This document shows positions 1 through 10,143 of a DNA stretch of 64,000 bases, piece after piece. The stretch spans positions 1,206,501 through 1,270,500 of the forward strand of contig NZ_OZ038523.1 of assembly GCF_964036595.1 (NCBI RefSeq), given 5' to 3'. The notes beneath the pieces are model-generated. The model saw only the letters and a list, made by a program, of their open reading frames with translations, did not search any database and was not told the origin of the DNA. Numbering within the stretch: position 1 is the first letter of the stretch; every line of letters begins with the position of its first letter. Origin of the DNA: Tenacibaculum sp. 190524A05c. Lineage in GTDB: Bacteria > Bacteroidota > Bacteroidia > Flavobacteriales > Flavobacteriaceae. A program made the position numbers and the translations under genes.

Positions 1-2
1 AA

Positions 3-1538
3 TTTACAAGAGCTAATCAATTTCAAGATACATTATTCGCACTTATTCAGTCTTTAACCAAATCTGAAAAAAGACAGTTTAACCTATATGTTGGTAGGTT
101 GGTTGGTAATAATGAAGCAAAATTTTATGCTCTTTTTAAATTTTTAGAAAAACAGAAAAAGTACGATGAAAAAGCAATCATAAATAGTGGTATTGTAAGT
201 AAGCAACAACTTTCAAATTTAAAGGCACATTTATACAAACAGATTTTAATCAGTTTACGTATGAATCCTGCCCATAAGAATATTCGCGTTCAAATTCGTG
301 AACAACTTGATTTTGCTACTGTGTTATATCAAAAAGGACTTTACAAACAAAGCTTAAAATTGTTGGACAAAGCAAAAACTATGGCGATTGAAAATGAAGA
401 AAAAAATATCGCCTATGAAATTGTTGAGTTAGAGAAAATTATAGAAAGTCAATACATTACAAGAAGTATTGACACACGAGCTGATGAATTAACCGTTCAA
501 GCTAAAGGATTAAGTCAGCAAAATGTGATTACAAGTAAATTATCTAACTTGTCGTTACAGTTATATGGAATTTTATTAAAGACTGGATATGCTAGAAATG
601 ATGACGAACTCAAAAAAATAAACGACTACTTTAATGCTAGACTTCCTGAATTTGATTATCATAAATTAGGGTTTAGAGAGAAACTTTGGTTATACAAAGC
701 TCATTTATGGAGATGTTTTTTAACTCAAGATTTTGTAAATGGCTATAAGTATGCTAGTAAGTGGAATACCTTATTTGAGGCTTATCCTAAAATGAAGTTA
801 ATTAATCCTGTTTTCTATTTAAAAGGGAAAAACTATCTACTAGAATCACTGTTTTTTACTAGACAGAAAAACGAACTTATTCGTGAGTTAGATGTATTCG
901 AACAAGAGATTATAGATCATAAAATTACCTTAAACAGTAATACAGAAATATTAATGTTCCAGTATTTGTATGCGAACAAATTGCATAAACATTTTATTGA
1001 AGGATCTTTTAAAGAGGGAGAATATCTAATCGATGAAATCAACGATAAAATTAACCTTTACAGTAGTAGACTAGACAAACATCATATTGTTCAGTTTTAC
1101 TATAAAATTGCCTGTTTGTATTTTGGAATGGGTAATAATAAAAAATGTATTGAATATTTGTCTAAAATTATTGAAGCTAAGAAGCTATATGTAGGTGTAG
1201 ATTTACAATGTTTTGCGAGAGTACTAAATCTAATTGCACATTATGAATGTGGTTTAGATTATCATTTAGAACGCCAGTTTAAAGAGACTTATAAGTTCTT
1301 ATTAAAAATGGAAAATCTTCAAGAAGTACAGAAAATTTTTATTGAATCAATTCGATCTTTAGGTGATTTATATCCGCATCAATTTAAAAAGGAATTTCAA
1401 AATATTCATAAGCGATTAAAAGCTTTTGAAAACCATCCATATGAGAAAAGAGCTTTCCTCTATCTAGATATACTATCTTGGTTAGAAAGTAAAGTAGAAA
1501 ACAAACCCGTAGCTGAAATCATTAAATTAAAATCTTAA
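3..1538 (+). CDS. Helical-repeat protein of unknown function, 5' end outside the window
   Basis: The frame is already open at base 3 and reads as good protein (FQDTLFALIQSLTKSEKRQF) before the TTG at 99, so the gene starts left of the window and 99 is not its start. About 512 residues are visible. The product is rich in Lys, Leu, Tyr and Glu, with many helix-forming stretches (such as YQKGLYKQSLKLLDKAKTMA) that resemble degenerate TPR units. There is no signal peptide or membrane segment in the visible part, so it is probably cytoplasmic. It converges on the next gene with a 13-bp gap. I recognise it only as a type of conserved flavobacterial hypothetical protein; TPR is inferred from the pattern and no function is claimed. 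Confidence 0.75.
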   Translation, partial: FTRANQFQDTLFALIQSLTKSEKRQFNLYVGRLVGNNEAKFYALFKFLEKQKKYDEKAIINSGIVSKQQLSNLKAHLYKQILISLRMNPAHKNIRVQIREQLDFATVLYQKGLYKQSLKLLDKAKTMAIENEEKNIAYEIVELEKIIESQYITRSIDTRADELTVQAKGLSQQNVITSKLSNLSLQLYGILLKTGYARNDDELKKINDYFNARLPEFDYHKLGFREKLWLYKAHLWRCFLTQDFVNGYKYASKWNTLFEAYPKMKLINPVFYLKGKNYLLESLFFTRQKNELIRELDVFEQEIIDHKITLNSNTEILMFQYLYANKLHKHFIEGSFKEGEYLIDEINDKINLYSSRLDKHHIVQFYYKIACLYFGMGNNKKCIEYLSKIIEAKKLYVGVDLQCFARVLNLIAHYECGLDYHLERQFKETYKFLLKMENLQEVQKIFIESIRSLGDLYPHQFKKEFQNIHKRLKAFENHPYEKRAFLYLDILSWLESKVENKPVAEIIKLKS

Positions 1539-1551
1539 TACTTAACTCTAA

Positions 1552-2562
1552 TCAGCCAATGAGTTTATTACTGTAATGTTTTATTATTTCCTTAATAGAA
1601 ATAACATTAATTGGAAATTCTAAAAAGACATGCATAAAACTTAAAAACAGTAATAAAATTAGACCTAATTTAAAGTTATAAGCATACAATGCCACAGAGA
1701 TTATCCAAATAGTTATAAGGATAATTAACTTTTGTTTGTTTATCGTTTTATGCCAACCTATAACTGTTGTTTTTGAAAACCAATTCAAATAATGATATGT
1801 ATATGCGAAAGATATAAATAGTTGAATTTTACTAGTAATTACATCAGTAAAGTTGAAATTAGAACCATCTGACAATCCCATTGTTTTAGATACATATACA
1901 TTTAAAAGATAGAATCTACTTTCTACATAAGTATTTTTGACATAATCTGAAATTATCTTCCAATTCTCTTGAGAAGGTAAAAGATAAATGATCAAAGGAA
2001 CTAATAATAATAAAACAACATTAAACCCACCAACTTTTGATTCTTTCTTAAGTACACCATACCACATAAACAATAGTGTGAATAAATACACATGAATCAA
2101 TGTCGGTAATAAAATTCCTACGATCAAATTAAACAAAGATTGATCAATTAAAAAGTAGCTTAGTATTCCGAAAACGAGAAAAAAAACTAGTTGTAATCGT
2201 TTATTCTTAATCAGCAATGCAATAAATGCACCTACTAAACATAAAAATATTGCCATATTCGTGTATGGTCTGACATAATCGATACTAGTAACCCAAGATT
2301 CTGGAAGATTATCTTCAATAAAATTTAAACCAAATAACGCTGGAACAACAACGATAAAAGTTAAAATTAGGCATAAGGTTAACCAATATTTTTCATTCAC
2401 AAAATATGACTTGTTTTTAATCCAATTTATCTCTGTAATATAATGCAAGGGACCAAGTATAGCATAAGAGATTAAAAACAGCTCAAATGGTAAAATATAA
2501 GCAACTACTAAAGAAAGTAGGATCAGAAATGTATTTAAAGTATCTACGTTTAGTTTCATCAT
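1552..2562 (-). CDS. Polytopic inner-membrane protein of unknown function
   Basis: The frame extends to a TTG at 2577, but the ATG pair at 2562/2559 (MMKLNVDTLNTF) is the more likely start. The TTG lies inside a hairpin that ends the neighbouring adhesin gene. About 336 residues with roughly nine to ten hydrophobic segments. Histidines recur at helix ends: GPLHYITEINW near the N-terminus, PTLIHVYLF in the middle, then YHYLNWFSKT and FMHVFLEFP near the C-terminus. Such a pattern could bind a metal or heme, as in membrane oxygenases of the Brp/Blh type, but I cannot assign it to a family. Transcription is convergent with the upstream helical-repeat gene. Confidence 0.7.
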   Translation of the reverse strand: MMKLNVDTLNTFLILLSLVVAYILPFELFLISYAILGPLHYITEINWIKNKSYFVNEKYWLTLCLILTFIVVVPALFGLNFIEDNLPESWVTSIDYVRPYTNMAIFLCLVGAFIALLIKNKRLQLVFFLVFGILSYFLIDQSLFNLIVGILLPTLIHVYLFTLLFMWYGVLKKESKVGGFNVVLLLLVPLIIYLLPSQENWKIISDYVKNTYVESRFYLLNVYVSKTMGLSDGSNFNFTDVITSKIQLFISFAYTYHYLNWFSKTTVIGWHKTINKQKLIILITIWIISVALYAYNFKLGLILLLFLSFMHVFLEFPINVISIKEIIKHYSNKLIG

Positions 2563-2572
2563 AGTATTAAAC

Positions 2573-2607
2573 AACAAAGCTCCATCAATATACGATGAAG
2601 CTTTGTT
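2573..2607 (-). terminator. Hairpin between the adhesin and the membrane-protein gene
   Basis: AACAAAGC at 2573-2580 pairs with GCTTTGTT at 2600-2607. The stem extends inward by five more pairs with one mismatch around a 7-nt loop. On the minus strand it follows the adhesin stop at 2628 by about 20 nt. The following U-run is short, so termination may be partial and the membrane-protein gene could be read through. Confidence 0.55.
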
Positions 2608-2627
2608 ATTTTTATATATAATTCGAT

Positions 2628-5600
2628 TTATTCAATAATCATTTTCTTAGTTGCTATTTTATGACCTCTTACATATAATGTATAGAAATAAACACCAACT
2701 GGTAATGATGAGCTATTAAAGAATATTTCTTGTTCTCCTAATTTCTCTAAGTTCACAGTATCCATAACTTGACCAGAAGTATTACTAAATACAATAGCCG
2801 CGTTATCCATTGATTCAGGAACGTAGTATTTAATAGAAGTTGTACCGTTAAATGGGTTTGGAATATTTTGATATAAAATCGGTTGATTTCTATTCGCTGA
2901 AAGTCCTCCATCGGCACTTAAGGTACCATTACAAGCACAGTTCTCAATATTCTGAACTCTTAATAATAAATCATTAATTTGCGTTTGTTGTGCACTTAAT
3001 AATGGTGCTAAATCAACGTTAACAGAAGATCCATTTTCGATAGCTACAGTTAATGTAGTTCCTGATAATGTAGCTGAAGTTAAACTTTGACTATCTGTGT
3101 TTGCATAAGCTGATAAATCAACTGTATTACCATTTGCAATTGATAAATTGTTACCAGATAACGTTAATGTTTGTGCATCTGTATTATCTAAATATCCTGA
3201 TAAATCAACTGACGTTGCATCATTAGTTAAACTTAATGTATTTCCTGATAATGTTAAATCTTGATTATCTGTATTTGTTCCACCAACTCCTGATAAATCA
3301 ACTGTATTACCATTTGCAATTGTTAAACTGTTACCAGATAAAGTTAATGTTTGTGCATCTGTATTATCTAAATATCCTGATAAATCAACTGATGTAGCAT
3401 CATTAGTTAAACTTAATGTATTTCCTGTTAAAGCTAAATCTTGATTATCTGTATTTGTTCCACCTACACCTGATAAGTCAATTGTATTACCATTAGCAAT
3501 TGTTAAACTATTTCCAGACAATGTTAAGGTCTGTGCGTCTGTATTATCTAAATATCCTGATAAGTCAACTGTTGATGCGTTTCCTGAAATGCTTAAAGTA
3601 TTTGACGCTAATGAAATTCCTTGAGCATCTGTATTATCTAAATACCCTGATAAATCAACTGAAGTAGCATCATTAGTTAAGCTTAAAGTATTTCCTGTTA
3701 AAGCTAAATCTTGATTATCAGTTCCTGTACCATCTTGTAAACTTGATAAGTCAACAGAATTTCCATTTGCAATACTTAAGCTAGTTCCAGTAAACGTTAA
3801 GTTTTGTGCATCTGTATTATCTAAATACCCAGATAAATCAACTGTAGAAGCATCATTAGTTAAACTTAAAATATTACTTCCTGATAAGGATAAATCCTGA
3901 TTATCTGTATTATCTAAGTATCCTGATAAATCAACTGTAGAAGCATTTCCTGAAATACTTAATGTATTTGTGGATAATGAAATTGACTGAGCATCAGTAT
4001 TATCTAAATATCCTGATAAGTCAACAGTTTTCGCTGCTTCTCCGTCTCCTTCTAACGATAAACTTAATGTATTTGTTGCTAATGAAAATGCATCAATCTT
4101 TTGATCATCTGTGTTATCTAAATAACCCGATAAATCAACTGATGTAGCATCATTAGTTAGACTTAACGTATTACTTGTTAATGATAAATCTTGGCTATCT
4201 GTATTATCTAAATACCCTGATAAATCGACTGTAGAAGCATTTCCTGAAATACTTAATGTATTTGTAGATAATGAAATTGACTGAGCATCAGTATTATCTA
4301 AATATCCAGATAAGTCTACAGTTTTCGCTGCTTCCCCGTCTCCTTCTAACGATAAACTTAATGTATTAGTTGCTAATGAAAATGCATCAATCTTTTGATC
4401 ATCTGTGTTATCTAAATAACCCGATAAATCAACTGATGTAGCATCATTAGTTAAGCTTAAAATATTACTAGCTGACAATGATAAATCTTGATTATCTGTA
4501 TTATCCAAATAACCCGATAAATCAACCGTTTTTGCAGCTTCTCCATCTCCTTCTAACGATAAACTTAATGTATTTGTAGCCAAAGAGAAAGCATCGATCT
4601 TTTGATCATCTGTGTTATCTAAATATCCAGATAAATCAACTGTGGAAGCATTTCCTGAAATACTTAATGTATTTGTTGCTAATGAAATTGACTGAGCATC
4701 AGTATTATCTAAATATCCTGATAAGTCTACAGTTTTTGCAGCTTCTCCATCTCCTTCTAACGATAAGCTTAATGTATTTGTTGCTAATGAAAAGGCATCA
4801 ATCTTTTGATCATCCGTATTATCTAAATATCCCGATAAATCAACTGATGTTGCATCATTTGTTAAACTTAAAATATTACTTCCGGATAATGATAAATCCT
4901 GATTATCTGTATTATCTAAATATCCTGATAAGTCAACTGTTTTTGCAGCTTCACCATCTCCTTCTAAAGATAAACTTAGCGTATTAGTTGCTAGTGAGAA
5001 AGCGTCAATCTTTTGATCATCTGTGTTATCTAAATATCCTGATAAATCAACAGTTTTTGCAGCTTCACCATCTCCTTCTAAAGATAAACTTAAGGTATTC
5101 GTTGCTAATGAAAAGGCATCAATCTTTTGATCATCTGTGTTATCTAAATAACCTGATAAATCAACTGTAGATGTACTTCCTGAAATACTTAATGTATTTG
5201 TTGCTAATGAGATTGTTTGAGAATCTGTATTATCTAAAAACCCTGATAAATCGACAGTTTTTGCGGCTTCACCATCATCCTGTAAAGACAAACTCAATGT
5301 ATTCGTAGCTAAAGAAAACGTATCGATAGTTTGATTATCTGTATCCACGTTTTGAGAAGAGTTATCCACCCAAGCAGAACCTGTCCAAACGTACAATTTA
5401 TCATCTTCATTGTCATACACCATCATTCCTTCTTCAGTTACCGTTAATCCTAAACCACTTCGTTGAGCATTAGTTAAGCTATTAACTTTAAAACCTTTAT
5501 TAGTATCCGCTAAATCTAATGAAGCTTTAGTATTTGGTGAGTTTGTACCCACACCAACACTTAATGGTTGTACGGAACCTCCTAGTAACATTGTATTCGC

Positions 5601-6830
5601 AACTGTTGTAGTTGCTTGATAACCGATTGCTACGGAATAATCTGCACTTACTTGCGATTGATAACCGATAGCCATACCATAATTATTATTAACTGTTGCC
5701 TCTCTACCAATAGCTAACGAATGATCTTCATTTACATCAGCTTGGTATCCTAAAGCTACAGAATATTGAGCTGCAGAAGGAATAGCAAAGTCATAACCAA
5801 TGGCAACTGTACCAAGAGCTCTCGTATCACTACTTTCTCCAATAGTAACTGAATATTGACCATCAACAAACATATTATATCCCATGGCAATTACATCATT
5901 ATTAGACACTCTAATGTCTGCTCCAAAAAATGTAGTTCTACTTCTATTCGTATTATCAAAATCAGAAAATGCTCCCATACCTACATTATCTTGTCCTTCT
6001 CTGTTGGTAAAACCTGCCTGGAACCCAACATAGGTGTTTCTATTGGCATTTGTAGTACTATTGGTACGGTTATTATCCCAACCTGACATTCCTCCAACGA
6101 AGGTATTGTAATCAGCATGTTCCGTAGCCACACCAGAAGCTGCACCAACCATAACATTCCAGCGTCCTCTACCTACATCAATTCCCGCAGAATCTCCTAA
6201 GGCTGTATTATGATCTCCTCCATCAGGGTTTCCCACACTTCCATAATTTCCAACATCTGCCAAGGCTTCATCTCCAATACCCGTATTTCTATATCCGTAT
6301 CTACTACTATATCCTGCTTCATTTCCAACGAAGGTATTTTTATATCCTGATATGTTAGAAAAACCTGCATCCTCTCCAATAAATACATTCTCATAACCTG
6401 TAGTATTTAAAGATCCTGATTCTTCTCCTACAAAAGTATTATCATAACCCGTTGTATTAAACTCTCCGGATTCCATACCAATAAAAGTATTATCTCCTCC
6501 ATTAATATTTGACCTACCTGATTCTCCTCCAATGAATATATTATCAAAACCAGTTGTATTAGAATATCCTGCTTGGTAACCAATAAAAACGTTTTCATTA
6601 GCCTGAGTAGAATTTATGGACCGTCCTGCTTGATAACCGAGTAATACTACTCTACTGGTAGATGTTAGAAATGAACCAGTACTATCACCGTACATGGTAT
6701 TGTTATCTCCGGTAGTAATACTTACTCCTGATCCTGTTCCTGAAGTTTCATTTAAAGTTTGTGCAAATGAAGATATAGAAGTAAGTAGCATAGCCATTAC
6801 TCCTAATAGTAGTTGTAGGGAAAATCTCAT
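2628..6830 (-). CDS. Secreted modular adhesin with YadA-like head repeats and T9SS type-A sorting domain
   Basis: 1,400 residues. A signal peptide occupies residues 1-23 (cleavage after SSFA). Residues of about 40-430 are short glycine-rich repeats of the type NTFIGxxSGxxNTTGYDN and then VAIGYQ, which resemble YadA/trimeric-autotransporter head repeats. A linker near 455-485 (EEGMMVYDNEDDKLYVW) is typical of flavobacterial tail-fibre-like proteins. Residues of about 490-1290 are alternating cassettes built on VDLSGYLDNTD, with inserts SLATNTLSLSLEGDGEAAKT, NTLSISGNASTVDL or NILSLTND. The last 85 residues (NIPNPFNGTTSIKYYVPES through IATKKMIIE) form a T9SS sorting domain, so export is by T9SS, not by a beta-barrel of its own. 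Probable role is surface adhesion or sheath formation; the ligand is unknown. It is transcribed divergently from the DUF2723 gene. Confidence 0.85.
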   Translation of the reverse strand: MRFSLQLLLGVMAMLLTSISSFAQTLNETSGTGSGVSITTGDNNTMYGDSTGSFLTSTSRVVLLGYQAGRSINSTQANENVFIGYQAGYSNTTGFDNIFIGGESGRSNINGGDNTFIGMESGEFNTTGYDNTFVGEESGSLNTTGYENVFIGEDAGFSNISGYKNTFVGNEAGYSSRYGYRNTGIGDEALADVGNYGSVGNPDGGDHNTALGDSAGIDVGRGRWNVMVGAASGVATEHADYNTFVGGMSGWDNNRTNSTTNANRNTYVGFQAGFTNREGQDNVGMGAFSDFDNTNRSRTTFFGADIRVSNNDVIAMGYNMFVDGQYSVTIGESSDTRALGTVAIGYDFAIPSAAQYSVALGYQADVNEDHSLAIGREATVNNNYGMAIGYQSQVSADYSVAIGYQATTTVANTMLLGGSVQPLSVGVGTNSPNTKASLDLADTNKGFKVNSLTNAQRSGLGLTVTEEGMMVYDNEDDKLYVWTGSAWVDNSSQNVDTDNQTIDTFSLATNTLSLSLQDDGEAAKTVDLSGFLDNTDSQTISLATNTLSISGSTSTVDLSGYLDNTDDQKIDAFSLATNTLSLSLEGDGEAAKTVDLSGYLDNTDDQKIDAFSLATNTLSLSLEGDGEAAKTVDLSGYLDNTDNQDLSLSGSNILSLTNDATSVDLSGYLDNTDDQKIDAFSLATNTLSLSLEGDGEAAKTVDLSGYLDNTDAQSISLATNTLSISGNASTVDLSGYLDNTDDQKIDAFSLATNTLSLSLEGDGEAAKTVDLSGYLDNTDNQDLSLSASNILSLTNDATSVDLSGYLDNTDDQKIDAFSLATNTLSLSLEGDGEAAKTVDLSGYLDNTDAQSISLSTNTLSISGNASTVDLSGYLDNTDSQDLSLTSNTLSLTNDATSVDLSGYLDNTDDQKIDAFSLATNTLSLSLEGDGEAAKTVDLSGYLDNTDAQSISLSTNTLSISGNASTVDLSGYLDNTDNQDLSLSGSNILSLTNDASTVDLSGYLDNTDAQNLTFTGTSLSIANGNSVDLSSLQDGTGTDNQDLALTGNTLSLTNDATSVDLSGYLDNTDAQGISLASNTLSISGNASTVDLSGYLDNTDAQTLTLSGNSLTIANGNTIDLSGVGGTNTDNQDLALTGNTLSLTNDATSVDLSGYLDNTDAQTLTLSGNSLTIANGNTVDLSGVGGTNTDNQDLTLSGNTLSLTNDATSVDLSGYLDNTDAQTLTLSGNNLSIANGNTVDLSAYANTDSQSLTSATLSGTTLTVAIENGSSVNVDLAPLLSAQQTQINDLLLRVQNIENCACNGTLSADGGLSANRNQPILYQNIPNPFNGTTSIKYYVPESMDNAAIVFSNTSGQVMDTVNLEKLGEQEIFFNSSSLPVGVYFYTLYVRGHKIATKKMIIE
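3080..5345. repeat. Cassette repeats inside the adhesin gene
   Basis: Imperfect DNA repeats of about 60-130 bp, each centred on the plus-strand motif ATCTAAATAxCCxGATAA (the complement of codons for SGYLD). At least three insert types alternate without a fixed order. Third-position differences between copies show that they are older and more diverged than the repeats in the giant adhesin at 40.5-64 kb. Plus-strand open frames here are antisense shadows. Confidence 0.8.
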
Positions 6831-6852
6831 TTTTCTATTAGTTTAGTTGCTC

Positions 6853-6860
6853 CAAATTTA
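6853..6860 (-). promoter_or_regulatory. -7 box for the adhesin gene
   Basis: The minus strand reads TAAATTTG, an exact match to the Bacteroidota -7 consensus TAnnTTTG, ending 23 nt before the ATG at 6830. No clear TTTG is seen at the -33 position, so this rests on the -7 box and its placement. Confidence 0.5.
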
Positions 6861-7063
6861 CACTTTTTTGATAAAATTGTTAACATAATTTTAAGTTTTT
6901 AATATACAAATAACAAACTAGCAAACAACCATTTAACCTTGAAATACCCTATTTGTCTCCTCTGTTTTTATATGCATACATAATAACAACAGATAAACAT
7001 TTAAATCCCCTATGATTTTTTTAACTTTTCCTGTTTTATCAATTTCCCTTTGACTAATTATTT

Positions 7064-7071
7064 TATATTTG
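7064..7071 (+). promoter_or_regulatory. -7 box for the DUF2723 gene
   Basis: TATATTTG matches TAnnTTTG. The box ends 7 nt before a GTG at 7078, so the transcript would start at or next to that codon. The -33 element is poor. This argues against translation from the TTG at 7069, which lies inside the box. Confidence 0.45.
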
Positions 7072-10000
7072 ACCCCAGTGAAACGAACCAACTACATTAT
7101 TTCCTCGACGCTTTTCGGTATATCATTTTTAACATATTTATTGTGTATACCAGAGGGTATTACCTTTTGGGATAGTCCAGAATTTATTGCCTCAAATTAT
7201 AAGTTACAAATTACACATCCAGCTGGAGCTCCATTTTATACTATACTTTCAAATGTAGTATTAGGAATCTTCTTCTTTATGAAGCCAGCGTTGGTATCTA
7301 ATTTGATATCATCATTTTTTGGTGCTCTTACCATCCCTTTTATTTATAAAATTACTTATCACTTTAGCTCAGAGCTTATTCAAGAAAATTTAGATAAAAA
7401 AATTTCTATAACTGCTGGTATTGTTGGTGCTTTATCATTTGCATTTTGTAATAGTTTTTGGACAGCATCAACTGAAACAGAAGTCTATACCTTTTCTTTT
7501 TTTCTCTTAACGTTAATCGTTTGGATAGGATTCAAATGGCATAGTTCATTAAATGCGAATAAGGAAGTTAAATACATCCTTTTGATATTTCTTTTATTAG
7601 GAATTTCAGTTGGAGTTCACCTTATTAATATAGCAGTTGTTATTCCTTTAGCATTAATTTTTACACATAAAAAATTCGGTTTTACACTCAAGCACATTGG
7701 AATAGCATTATTTTCAGGATTATTTTTATTCTTTTTCCTTCTAAACTTTGTATTTCAAGGAATCATAAAACTTTGTGCAGCTATTGATTTTTGGACTGTT
7801 AATTCATTTAATTTTTCAGTAAACAACGGAGCCTTATATACTCTTGTATTTCTATTAGCTATATCAATTCTAATTGTAATTTTTACTTATTACAAAAGAA
7901 GAATCATTGTACATTATATAAGTCTATGCTTTTTATTCTTTGCGCTTGGTTGTAGTAGTTTTTTATTACCTATAATAAGATCTCAAGCTAATACACCAAT
8001 ATCAAACAGTGCGAATACAGCATCTGAACTTTTATCTTATATCCAAGCAAAACAATTTGGAGTAAATAAAATTCCATTATTAAAAGGAACTTCATTTAAC
8101 GCGCCATTAGATGCTAGAGAACCTTACATCGATGGAAAACCTGAATATAAATACAGTAAGTCGGAAAAAAAATATGTTGTTATAAACGATCCGAAGTTTG
8201 AAATACCAAATTATGATGATCGTTTTAGCATGTTTTTTCCACGAGTCTTTCATAAAGGAGGCCTAAATCAAGAAGGCTACAGAACTTGGGCTACTATTAA
8301 AGGAAAACCAATAACTACATCTATTAAAGGCCAAGAGGTTAAAATTTCTAAACCTACTTTTTTGGAGAACTTTTCATTTTTCTACAATTATCAAGCGAAT
8401 TGGTTATACTTGCGATACCTTTATCATAATTTCATTGGAAAACAAAATGACCTGAAAGCAACTGGAGCTATAAAAAAAGGGAATTGGATTTCTGGACTAA
8501 ATTTTGTGGACCGAACTTATGTTGGCGACAGTAAGTACATACCAGAATATTATAAGAAAAAAAATAGTAGAAATGCCTTTTATTTTATTCCATTTTTTAT
8601 GGGGTTATGGGGACTATTTCTTCTTAGAAAAAATAAACTCTTTTTCTATACCTCTATTTTACTTTTTCTAACATTTGGAATTGGCATAACCTTATACGTA
8701 AATCCTGTTCCTCAAAGTTTAATGATTAGAGAACGAGATTATATTTTTGCAGCATCATTTATTTTCTTTGCGATTTGGATTGGTTTATCTGTTATCGGAA
8801 TTTTTAACTCTCTAAAATTTGTAAAGAAAAATTCAACTAGAGTTATAATTACATCACTTATTGCCTTTCTAGCATCACCTTTTCAGTTATTTGCTAAAGG
8901 GTTAGATAATCAAAATCGTTCTAATGATAATTTTGCTTATCAAATAGCTAAAACCTATTTAGACTCTTGTCCTGAACAAGCCATACTATTTACAAACGGA
9001 GATAACATAACCTTCCCTTTATGGTATTTACAAGAAGTAGAAAATTATCGGACTGATATTAGAGTCATCAATTATGACCAACTTTTATTAGATTGGTATA
9101 CAGAGAAGCTAAAATTAAAAATGAATTCTTCTGAACCTATTAAAATATCTTTATCTGATACGTTTATTTCGCAACCTATAACTAACGAAATCACTTATAA
9201 TAAAGTTACCAATCAGTTTTTAAATATTAAAAAGATTTCTACTTTTCTAGAAAACACAAATAATAGAATAAAATATCTGGACAAAAAACTAACCTTCTTT
9301 CCTACTGAAAAACTAGTTTTACCAATTGATAATTCTAAATCTAATTTTGGTTCTGATTTAGCATCACTATCTAGAAAAACAATACAAGTAGATACGTTAC
9401 GCTGGGAATATAAAAAAGATATTTACAGAAAAAATGACATTGCAGTTTTAGACATTATTGCTAACAATATTGAATCAAGACCTATTTGTTTTACAGAAAT
9501 GGGTAAAAATGTTCATACTGTTGGATTAGATAAATATTTAGTTCAAAAAGGATTAGTAAATCAACTTATTCCTACAGTTGCTAATAGCAATGAAAATCCT
9601 AAAATTGTAAACACAAGTAAATCTTATAAAAGTTTAATTGAAAAATCTAGTTTCAAGAAACTCGATGACATCAACACGAAAGTAACAGATGAAGCTATTG
9701 GTCTTTCCAAGACAGTATTAAGAAGACAATACTATTTCCTAGCTCAAGCGTTACTGGAAGAAGGAAAAATTGAAAAAGCAACAAAAGTAATAGAGTTTAC
9801 GGAAAAACATTTTCCCAACGATAAAGTTCTTTATGGTGAGTTTTCATTTGCCTTAGGTAAGCTATATTATAGAATTAACAAAACTAAAAAAGGTGAAAGC
9901 ATTTGTCGAACTTCCATTAACAATATTGAAAATGAACTAAGATGGATTACTTCATTTAATCCTCCTAACCCAATTATAAATGTAAGACACGCAAATTATC

Positions 10001-10134
10001 TCTTTAAAATATATGCTCAAATGATTAGTCAAATAAAACCTTTTGACGCGAATTATTTTGAAGGTAAAACTAAAGATTTAAAAGCGATTCAAAAGCGATT
10101 AGATATTTGGAAAAAGAGAAACTGGCCTTATTAA
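7069..10134 (+). CDS. DUF2723 family membrane protein (protein O-mannosyltransferase-like glycosyltransferase)
   Basis: The longest frame is 1,021 residues from a TTG, but the GTG at 7078 (MKRTNYIISS) is the likelier start because a -7 promoter box covers the TTG. The N-terminal third has about nine to ten hydrophobic helices. An early acidic motif (ITFWDSPEFIASNYKLQITH) contains the Asp-Ser-Glu pattern expected at the active face of GT-C glycosyltransferases. A second membrane cluster lies around residues 490-620 and contains IRERDYIF. The last 400 residues are soluble and helical, partly TPR-like. Family members are thought to transfer a sugar from a lipid-linked donor to exported proteins; donor and acceptor are unknown here. 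A methyltransferase gene follows after 9 bp, suggesting joint work on glycan or lipid carriers. Confidence 0.8.
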   Translation: MTPVKRTNYIISSTLFGISFLTYLLCIPEGITFWDSPEFIASNYKLQITHPAGAPFYTILSNVVLGIFFFMKPALVSNLISSFFGALTIPFIYKITYHFSSELIQENLDKKISITAGIVGALSFAFCNSFWTASTETEVYTFSFFLLTLIVWIGFKWHSSLNANKEVKYILLIFLLLGISVGVHLINIAVVIPLALIFTHKKFGFTLKHIGIALFSGLFLFFFLLNFVFQGIIKLCAAIDFWTVNSFNFSVNNGALYTLVFLLAISILIVIFTYYKRRIIVHYISLCFLFFALGCSSFLLPIIRSQANTPISNSANTASELLSYIQAKQFGVNKIPLLKGTSFNAPLDAREPYIDGKPEYKYSKSEKKYVVINDPKFEIPNYDDRFSMFFPRVFHKGGLNQEGYRTWATIKGKPITTSIKGQEVKISKPTFLENFSFFYNYQANWLYLRYLYHNFIGKQNDLKATGAIKKGNWISGLNFVDRTYVGDSKYIPEYYKKKNSRNAFYFIPFFMGLWGLFLLRKNKLFFYTSILLFLTFGIGITLYVNPVPQSLMIRERDYIFAASFIFFAIWIGLSVIGIFNSLKFVKKNSTRVIITSLIAFLASPFQLFAKGLDNQNRSNDNFAYQIAKTYLDSCPEQAILFTNGDNITFPLWYLQEVENYRTDIRVINYDQLLLDWYTEKLKLKMNSSEPIKISLSDTFISQPITNEITYNKVTNQFLNIKKISTFLENTNNRIKYLDKKLTFFPTEKLVLPIDNSKSNFGSDLASLSRKTIQVDTLRWEYKKDIYRKNDIAVLDIIANNIESRPICFTEMGKNVHTVGLDKYLVQKGLVNQLIPTVANSNENPKIVNTSKSYKSLIEKSSFKKLDDINTKVTDEAIGLSKTVLRRQYYFLAQALLEEGKIEKATKVIEFTEKHFPNDKVLYGEFSFALGKLYYRINKTKKGESICRTSINNIENELRWITSFNPPNPIINVRHANYLFKIYAQMISQIKPFDANYFEGKTKDLKAIQKRLDIWKKRNWPY

Positions 10135-10143
10135 TTATTCTTT

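Noticed and set aside
3962..5170. Plus-strand Leu/His-rich ORFs within the first adhesin
   Set aside because: They are antisense to cassette repeats. Their low-complexity composition is forced by the coding strand.
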